Shown here: piece by piece, positions 52,055-56,621 of the stretch | Layout of the letters: every line of letters starts with the position of its first letter | Position numbering within the stretch: the first letter of the stretch is position 1 | DNA from: Anaerocolumna sp. | Lineage (GTDB): Bacteria > Bacillota > Clostridia > Lachnospirales > Lachnospiraceae | Length of the DNA stretch: 56,621 nt | NCBI GenBank assembly: GCA_029256725.1 | Contig: JAQSXJ010000025.1 | Coordinates: forward strand, 1-56,621 | Direction: 5' to 3' | Translations under genes and position numbers: made by a program | The notes under the pieces: model-generated | Told to the model about the DNA's origin: nothing | Databases searched by the model: none | Seen by the model: only the letters and a program-made list of their open reading frames with translations

Positions 52055-52630
52055 ATGAGAATTGGTTTAGTAAGGCATTTTAAGGTAAACTGTCCCCATA
52101 AGAAAATGATGACTTCGGAGGAATTTCGTCTGTGGTCGGAACATTATGAGCGGTCAAGGGTTATAAAAAACAAAGTAGAAATGTATGGATGCAAATGGGA
52201 TATTTGTTATGTAAGCGATCTGCCTAGAGCAATAACAACAGCCAAAGAGGTATATAGCGGTCATTTACATATTGATAAGCTTCTAAGAGAAGTTGATAAT
52301 GCTCCCTTTATTCATACAGAGCGAATTAAGCTGCCTTTTGAAATCTGGCATGTATGCGGCAGATTAGCCTGGTACTTTAAGTCAAAGAGCCAACCAGAGA
52401 CCAGAGAAGGCACCAGAAGACGTATAAATGCGTTTCTTGATAAGATTGACTGGTCACAGGATAATGTATTAATCGTATTTCATGGTTTTATGTTGTATAA
52501 TTTTCAAAAAGAATTAAAGAACAGAGGGTTTTCCGGTGAGAAAATCAGAAGAGTAAAAAACGGTGTATTGTATCAGTTTATCAAAGAAGATTTGGTGGAA
52601 GAAACAATAGAACCGAATTTTAGTGAGTAA
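52055..52630 (+). CDS. Histidine phosphatase family protein with altered RHG motif
   Basis: This 191-residue protein resembles the phosphoglycerate-mutase-like histidine phosphatase family. The N-terminal LVRHFKV replaces the usual RHG with RHF, while the phosphoacceptor His is kept; the SDLPRAITTAKEV and VFHGFMLYNF motifs supply the Arg and second His. Activity is likely but unproven, and the substrate is unknown. CAGGAG upstream supports ATG 52055. It precedes rlmH by 21 bp and is probably co-transcribed with it. Confidence 0.83.
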   Translation: MRIGLVRHFKVNCPHKKMMTSEEFRLWSEHYERSRVIKNKVEMYGCKWDICYVSDLPRAITTAKEVYSGHLHIDKLLREVDNAPFIHTERIKLPFEIWHVCGRLAWYFKSKSQPETREGTRRRINAFLDKIDWSQDNVLIVFHGFMLYNFQKELKNRGFSGEKIRRVKNGVLYQFIKEDLVEETIEPNFSE

Positions 52631-52651
52631 ATTTTTAAGTAGGAAGAACGA

Positions 52652-53131
52652 ATGAAAATAACAGTTATATGTGTAGGAAAGCTCAAAGAGAATTATTTTA
52701 CCCAGGCAGTTACTGAATATTCGAAAAGGCTCAGTCGTTATACCAAATTGGAGATAATTGAGTTACCCGATGAAAAAACACCTGATAATGCCAGTGCAGC
52801 GGACGAGCTTCGCATTAAGAATATAGAAGGTGAGAAAATATTAAAGCAGGTAAAAGAAGGAACATATTGCCTGGCGCTTGCTATTGAAGGAAAGATGTAT
52901 GATTCTGTTGACTTTTCCAATCAACTGGAGAAACTCAAATTAAGCGGTAAGAGTCATCTGACCTTTATAATCGGAGGTTCACTTGGTTTAAGCGATGAAG
53001 TGTTAAAAAGAGCAGATACTCTGATAAGTTTTTCAAAAATGACTTTTCCTCATCAATTAATGAGAGTAATACTGTTAGAGCAGATATACAGGGCTTACCG
53101 AATAGCTGCCGGTGAGCCTTATCATAAATAG
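52652..53131 (+). CDS. rlmH: 23S rRNA (pseudouridine1915-N3)-methyltransferase RlmH
   Basis: This 159-residue SPOUT-family enzyme methylates pseudouridine 1915 in helix 69 of 23S rRNA. It has the family opening MKITVICVGKLKENYF, ELPDEKTPDNAS, and the knot-forming C terminus with FIIGGSLGLSDEV (about residue 108) and FPHQLMRVILLEQIYRAYRI (about residue 130). Length is standard. GGAAG upstream supports ATG 52652. A perfect hairpin begins at its last codon and serves as a terminator. Confidence 0.96.
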   Translation: MKITVICVGKLKENYFTQAVTEYSKRLSRYTKLEIIELPDEKTPDNASAADELRIKNIEGEKILKQVKEGTYCLALAIEGKMYDSVDFSNQLEKLKLSGKSHLTFIIGGSLGLSDEVLKRADTLISFSKMTFPHQLMRVILLEQIYRAYRIAAGEPYHK

Positions 53132-53160
53132 AGCAGAGTCTGATAGACGCTGCTCTATTT
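53126..53160. terminator. Hairpin at the rlmH stop codon
   Basis: AAATAGAGCAG (53126-53136) pairs perfectly with CTGCTCTATTT (53150-53160). It includes the rlmH stop codon and lies between convergent genes; the T-rich arm end gives only TTT. Confidence 0.6.
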
Positions 53161-53167
53161 ACATCAT

Positions 53168-53688
53168 TTATTTACTAATAATTGTACCTCCCCATTCAAT
53201 TACAGTGAAGCCCTGTCGTACAAAAGGCTCAAGAGTCTGCTCTTCCACGGTAACAGCCTTAGCAAGGGGCTTGAAAGCCATAAAAAATCTTAAGATACTA
53301 TCGGGTTCAGGCCCATATATTCTAATTTTTTTCTTAAAAAATCGGCGGTATCTTCACCTTTTACAACAAAACCTTTAGACATATCATATTCAATCTTACT
53401 CTTACCTTCCCAGAACAGGTAGGAATATTCATTTCCATCCTTCTGGTTAATTAAATGACCGTCAGAATATGAAGTTACTTCCCATCCATTACCATAATCC
53501 GGATAGGTACAAGTAAGCTCTCCGTTATAAACTAAACTAACGGATACTTCAGTAGCTTTTTCGGGATATAAATATATTACAGGTTTAGCTGCGGTAGTAT
53601 CATCATCATTGTTCCCGCAACCTGACATTGTAAAAAATGTGGTTGATAGCATAAGAATGCCAGCTAAATAGATATTAATTTTCTTCAT
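53168..53688 (-). pseudogene. Decayed lipoprotein gene with internal deletion and frameshift
   Basis: On the minus strand, a lipoprotein signal (MKKINIYLAGILMLSTTFF then SGCGN) and a domain starting KPVIYLYPEKATEVSV lead to EYMGLN; this frame then stops at 53290. A different frame continues immediately as PEPDSILRFFMAFKPL, then VEEQTLEPFVRQGFTVIEWGG and ends at 53170. The two parts match what I recall as the ends of one secreted clostridial family, but the middle part is missing. So the gene probably suffered an internal deletion that joined the ends out of frame. Intact N-terminal product would be 132 residues. AGGAGG upstream of 53688 shows the start was real. Confidence 0.78.
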
Positions 53689-54105
53689 AAAAACCTCCTG
53701 TCACTTAATAATTATTCCAATATACATATTATAACAAAAATGTATAATATATTAAATTATCAATAAAATCTTTAAAATATATTAAAGTAATCATTCGAAG
53801 TATAGAGTAATAGGGATATATTTAAGTTATTTTCATAATAATGATTTACAAAAGGGTGAGGTATACGTTATCATATTACATGGTTTTAAAAAAGATGTAA
53901 CAATCAATTTTTCAGAGTAAGTTATTTAATCAATATTTAATAGCGAGAATAAGGTTGAATCGGATATGAGATAATTAATTAAATGACAACATGACAAAAA
54001 ATAGATTGATAGAGATTATAAAAGGTAGCATTTCATAATGAAAATAATGGTATCAGAATAAAAGTTTTGGCAGAAAACAAAAAAAATTCGGCCGATTGAT
54101 TATTA
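53689..54105. other. AT-rich gap between divergent genes
   Basis: No gene or convincing promoter pair is seen. The right end merges into the hairpin-SD leader of the next gene. Confidence 0.4.
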
Positions 54106-54130
54106 GTGTGCAAAAGCATACAGATAGGAG
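54106..54130 (+). promoter_or_regulatory. Hairpin-SD leader of histidine phosphatase gene
   Basis: TGATTATTA is followed by stem GTGTGC (54106-54111), loop AAAA, stem GCATAC (54116-54121, one G-U), then AGATAGGAG (54122-54130) and ATG 54136. It matches the layout of the 54-bp leader repeats. Confidence 0.6.
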
Positions 54131-54135
54131 TTACT

Positions 54136-54768
54136 ATGAATATATATTTAATACGTCATGGCAGACAGAACAGTCCACTATGTAATGTAAACGTTGAGCT
54201 GGCAGCAGAAGGCAGAAGACAAGCAGAACTGTTGGGAAAACGTATGGAAAAATATAATATTGATGCCCTGTATTCCAGTGATTTAATTCGTGCAGTTCAG
54301 ACAGCTGAAATTATTAATAAATACCTGGGACAAGAGCATCACATAAGAGAAGATATTAAGGAAATTTCCTTTGGATATTTAGAGGGGAAATCCGACGCAG
54401 AAATCGATCTGGAATTTGCTGACTTTAAGAGAGAACAGCAATTATTGGAGGAGGATATTCCTTATCCCGGGGGTGAATGCGGAAGAGAGGTATTTGAACG
54501 AGCTATCAGAACCATTAATGAAATAAGGGATACGGATAATAAGAATGTAGCTGTAGTCACACACGGTGGTGTAATAAGAGCACTGGTATCCGGACTTTTA
54601 AGTCTTGATATGAGTAAGAAATTATTGCTTGCAGCTTCACTGGAGAATACCAGCATTACCCATCTGTTTTACAATAAGGAGAGAAAACGTTTTTACCTTC
54701 AGCGTTTCAATGATTATGCCCACTTGGAAGAGGAAGCTGATCTGCTTCGCATAAATTTCATAAAATAA
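54136..54768 (+). CDS. Histidine phosphatase (phosphoglycerate-mutase-like)
   Basis: This 210-residue protein has the full histidine phosphatase set: LIRHGRQN (phosphoacceptor His8), YSSDLIRAVQTAEII, FGYLEGKSDAEID, PGGECGREVFERA and the second His in VVTHGGVIRAL. Members dephosphorylate sugars, nucleotides such as alpha-ribazole phosphate, or act as mutases; the substrate here is unknown. ATG 54136 is chosen because the upstream GTG at 54106 lies in the leader hairpin and AGGAG sits 5 nt before 54136. It is not clustered with cobalamin genes. Confidence 0.9.
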   Translation: MNIYLIRHGRQNSPLCNVNVELAAEGRRQAELLGKRMEKYNIDALYSSDLIRAVQTAEIINKYLGQEHHIREDIKEISFGYLEGKSDAEIDLEFADFKREQQLLEEDIPYPGGECGREVFERAIRTINEIRDTDNKNVAVVTHGGVIRALVSGLLSLDMSKKLLLAASLENTSITHLFYNKERKRFYLQRFNDYAHLEEEADLLRINFIK

Positions 54769-54842
54769 GCTTCATTATTTAAATAAATAAGAAAATATTG
54801 TAAAATACAGAAAAAATACTCTTCAAAATCGAATAAAAATAC

Positions 54843-54870
54843 TTGAATTTTTATAAAAACATGATACAAT
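54843..54870 (+). promoter_or_regulatory. Promoter of the amino-acid ABC transporter
   Basis: TTGAAT (54843-54848) and TACAAT (54865-54870) have a 16-bp spacer and a TG extended -10. It lies about 190 bp before the binding-protein gene, upstream of an attenuator-like hairpin. Confidence 0.7.
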
Positions 54871-54919
54871 ACTAGCATTAATATAAGTTTTCATAAATAA
54901 ATATTAGGTATCTATCATT

Positions 54920-54959
54920 CGTCAATGAAGGCTGAGCTTCTTCTCTTGACGTATTTTTT
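54920..54959 (+). terminator. Attenuator-like terminator in the ABC transporter leader
   Basis: CGTCAA (54920-54925) pairs with TTGACG (54946-54951) with an inner GAAG/CTTC stem, followed by TATTTTTT. It lies between the promoter and the gene, so readthrough may be controlled. Confidence 0.6.
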
Positions 54960-55021
54960 ATGAATACATACATGTTAGGTGCCTGGGTGGATAAGATAGG
55001 GATTCTTATTCAAAATTCAAA

Positions 55022-55044
55022 GTGTCTTAAGACACAGATAGGAG
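55022..55044 (+). promoter_or_regulatory. Hairpin-SD leader of binding-protein gene
   Basis: GTGTC (55022-55026), loop TTAA, GACAC (55031-55035), then AGATAGGAG (55036-55044); ATG follows at 55056. Confidence 0.55.
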
Positions 55045-55055
55045 AGAGTTGTATT

Positions 55056-55808
55056 ATGAAAAAAGTTATATGTTTACTACTGGCAGCAGCTACAGTGATT
55101 TCACTGGCAGGATGCAGCAAGTCAGATGATAAGCTGATAGTTGGTACGGAGGCAGGATTTGCTCCTTATGAATATATGGAGGGCAACAAGGTAGTTGGTA
55201 TTGATATGGACATCTCACAGGCCATAGCCGATGCTTTGGGGAAAGAGCTGGAGATTAAGAATATGGATTTTGATGGTGCTCTGTTAGCAGTACAGCAGGG
55301 AAAGGTCGATTTTGTAGCCGCCGGAGTATCCATTAATGATGAAAGAAAAGAAATAATGGATTTCTCAAATGAGTATGTTAATTCTACAGAAGTAATCGTT
55401 GTAAATAAGGCAACACCTGCAGTTAGTAGTATAGAGGACTTAAATGATAAGGTTATAGGTGTTCAGCAGGGTAACATTGCAGATTTTTATGTATCTGAGC
55501 CGGATAATGTAACACCTAAGGATATTAAAAGATATACAAAATTTGCTCAGGCTGCGGAAGATCTTAAGAATAACAAGATTGACTGCATCGTAATGGACCA
55601 GTATCCGGCAGAAGAACTGGTTGGTTCAAATGATACATTAGCGATTATAACAAAAGCTGACGGTACCTATGATGTATTATTTGAAGATAAATATGCCATT
55701 GCAATCAAGAAGGGTAATAAAGAACTCCTTGACAAAATCAATGAAGTAATTGATAAACTCATTGAAGAAGGTAAGATTGATGAGTTTACAACAAACCATA
55801 CAAAGTAA
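55056..55808 (+). CDS. Amino-acid ABC transporter substrate-binding lipoprotein
   Basis: This 250-residue periplasmic-binding-type protein has a lipoprotein signal (MKKVICLLLAAATVISLAGC) and a family-3 solute-binding domain: GTEAGFAPYEYMEGNKVVGI (about residue 32), DMDISQAIADALGKELE, DGALLAVQQGKVDFVAAG and the C-terminal DKLIEEGKIDEFTTNH. Ligands of this family are polar amino acids; the exact one is not resolved. ATG 55056 is preferred over 54960 because AGGAG lies upstream and the residues form a signal peptide. The permease gene follows about 305 bp later. Confidence 0.92.
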   Translation: MKKVICLLLAAATVISLAGCSKSDDKLIVGTEAGFAPYEYMEGNKVVGIDMDISQAIADALGKELEIKNMDFDGALLAVQQGKVDFVAAGVSINDERKEIMDFSNEYVNSTEVIVVNKATPAVSSIEDLNDKVIGVQQGNIADFYVSEPDNVTPKDIKRYTKFAQAAEDLKNNKIDCIVMDQYPAEELVGSNDTLAIITKADGTYDVLFEDKYAIAIKKGNKELLDKINEVIDKLIEEGKIDEFTTNHTK

Positions 55809-55918
55809 ACGGACGGAATGCATATGACGCGCTTTAAGAAGATTGTCTCTATCGTGACATTACGTCAGTGCAAGAGCCTGCCAGACAGACTCTTTATTCT
55901 AATAAGACATAATTAGTA

Positions 55919-55953
55919 ATTAGCAGCAGACAAGAAATTTGCCTGCTGCTAAT
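55919..55953 (+). terminator. Hairpin between binding protein and permease genes
   Basis: ATTAGCAGCAG (55919-55929) pairs perfectly with CTGCTGCTAAT (55943-55953). It may lower permease expression relative to the binding protein, a common arrangement. No other feature was found in the 303-bp gap. Confidence 0.6.
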
Positions 55954-56112
55954 TATCTGTTAAAACGAATATTTTGTTACTGCATTTCACGAAAGTGTCA
56001 TGTGTAAAGATGCATATTTTTTCACTGTACAGTAAAAGCCTTACACTTTTAAAAATGTATAAAAGTGATATAAGGTATATAGGTATAGTCAGTTTTAGAA
56101 GGAGAAGGAACA

Positions 56113-56621
56113 TTGAACGCAATTTTGGATTGGTTAAATAGTGTAGGTCAGAGCTATTATAATGCCTTTATAACAGAGCAGAGATATATGTTTTATCTGC
56201 AAGGCTTGGGGAATACGCTGCTTATTTCCCTGCTGGCGATATTAATTGGAGCATTTCTTGGAGTGCTGGTAGCTATACTGCGGTTTTCTACCGTGAATAA
56301 AAAAGGTCTTGGCTGGGTAAGCAAACTCTGCAACCTTTATATTACTATCATTCGAGGAACACCTGTATTATTACAGTTATTAATTATTTATAACCTGATT
56401 TTCACTGCAAGAAACACCAATGAAATACTGGTAGCAGGTATCTGTTTTGGTATTAACTCAGGAGCTTATGTTGCTGAAATTGTCAGAGCAGGTATCGAAT
56501 CCATTGATAAGGGGCAGTACGAGGCAGGTCGATCCTTAGGCCTTAACAGCAGCCAGACCATGTTTATGATCATTATGCCTCAGGCAATTAAAAACATTCT
56601 GCCGGCACTTGGTAATGAATT
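56113..56621 (+). CDS. Amino-acid ABC transporter permease, 5' part
   Basis: The window ends inside this gene after 169 codons. It begins at TTG 56113 with GAAGGAGAAGG upstream. Membrane helices (LGNTLLISLLAILIGAFLG and LLQLLIIYNLIFTA) and the conserved cytoplasmic EAA loop YEAGRSLGLNSSQTMF, preceding IIMPQAIKNILPALGNE, identify a His/Glu/Gln/Arg-type permease of the HisM family. It should pair with the binding protein upstream and with an ATPase probably encoded beyond the window. Confidence 0.92.
   Translation, partial: MNAILDWLNSVGQSYYNAFITEQRYMFYLQGLGNTLLISLLAILIGAFLGVLVAILRFSTVNKKGLGWVSKLCNLYITIIRGTPVLLQLLIIYNLIFTARNTNEILVAGICFGINSGAYVAEIVRAGIESIDKGQYEAGRSLGLNSSQTMFMIIMPQAIKNILPALGNE

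Noticed and set aside
53112..53378. 88-codon plus-strand frame over the lipoprotein pseudogene
   Set aside because: The minus strand carries clear protein similarity; this frame has none and overlaps rlmH's 3' end.
54960..55055. N-terminal extension of the binding protein from ATG 54960
   Set aside because: The added residues destroy the lipoprotein signal and the true SD lies at 55040-55044.

Overview
The window reads as a chromosomal segment of an AT-rich, low-GC, Gram-positive, spore-forming anaerobe, most likely a Lachnospiraceae/clostridial cluster XIVa species. This is inferred from gene order and protein families: spoIIIA operon, Asp23-nusB-xseAB-ispA-dxs-tlyA-nadK-argR, recN-spoIVB-spo0A, then a glycolytic gene series and rnr-smpB-ssrA. 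No tRNA, rRNA, CRISPR array, intact insertion sequence or intact phage module was seen.

Layout. 1-2955: end of the spoIIIA operon (AE partial, AF, AG, AH), the mother-cell half of the feeding channel to the forespore. 3114-11278: housekeeping run of yqhY, nusB, xseA, xseB, ispA, dxs, tlyA, nadK, argR. 11310-17076: yebC, a YcxB-like membrane protein and a 1287-residue secreted Big2 (Ig-like) repeat protein, together separating argR from recN. 17393-21947: recN, spoIVB, spo0A. 22164-24203: glgA and two small coat-F-like proteins. 24653-33148: gap, pgk, tpiA, gpmI, secG, rnr, smpB, with hairpins in most intergenic gaps of the glycolytic part. 33286-38180: lineage-specific genes, a membrane HD-GYP protein and a translationally coupled pair of a MORN-like repeat protein and a Cys-tailed small protein. 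38543-38852: tmRNA. 39085-45635: accessory stretch with a LysM/GH18 protein that has lost its catalytic acids, unknown proteins, a frameshifted glycosyltransferase-GtrA pseudogene and tandem repeats. 45864-53131: cyclophilin, two-component system, lipoprotein, PH-domain protein, split ThrE exporter, histidine phosphatase and rlmH. 53168-56621: decayed lipoprotein gene, second histidine phosphatase, and the start of an amino-acid ABC transporter.

Working together. SpoIIIA proteins, SpoIVB and Spo0A cover initiation of sporulation, the mother cell-forespore channel and late sigma-factor signalling; the coat-F-like and LysM proteins probably act in the spore envelope. IspA and Dxs supply isoprenoids. 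Gap, Pgk, TpiA and GpmI form lower glycolysis. RNase R, SmpB and tmRNA form the ribosome-rescue and RNA-decay set.

The most unusual signal is a recurring 5' leader element: a short GC-rich stem-loop abutting an extended Shine-Dalgarno (AGATGGGAG or AGATAGGAG) just ahead of unrelated genes. Two copies are near-identical over 54 bp although about 14.7 kb apart. Other points are two recognisable pseudogenes, the degenerate GH18 protein, the MORN/Cys-tail pair and several tandem repeats. Family assignments come from reading the translations and recalling family motifs; no database search was run.
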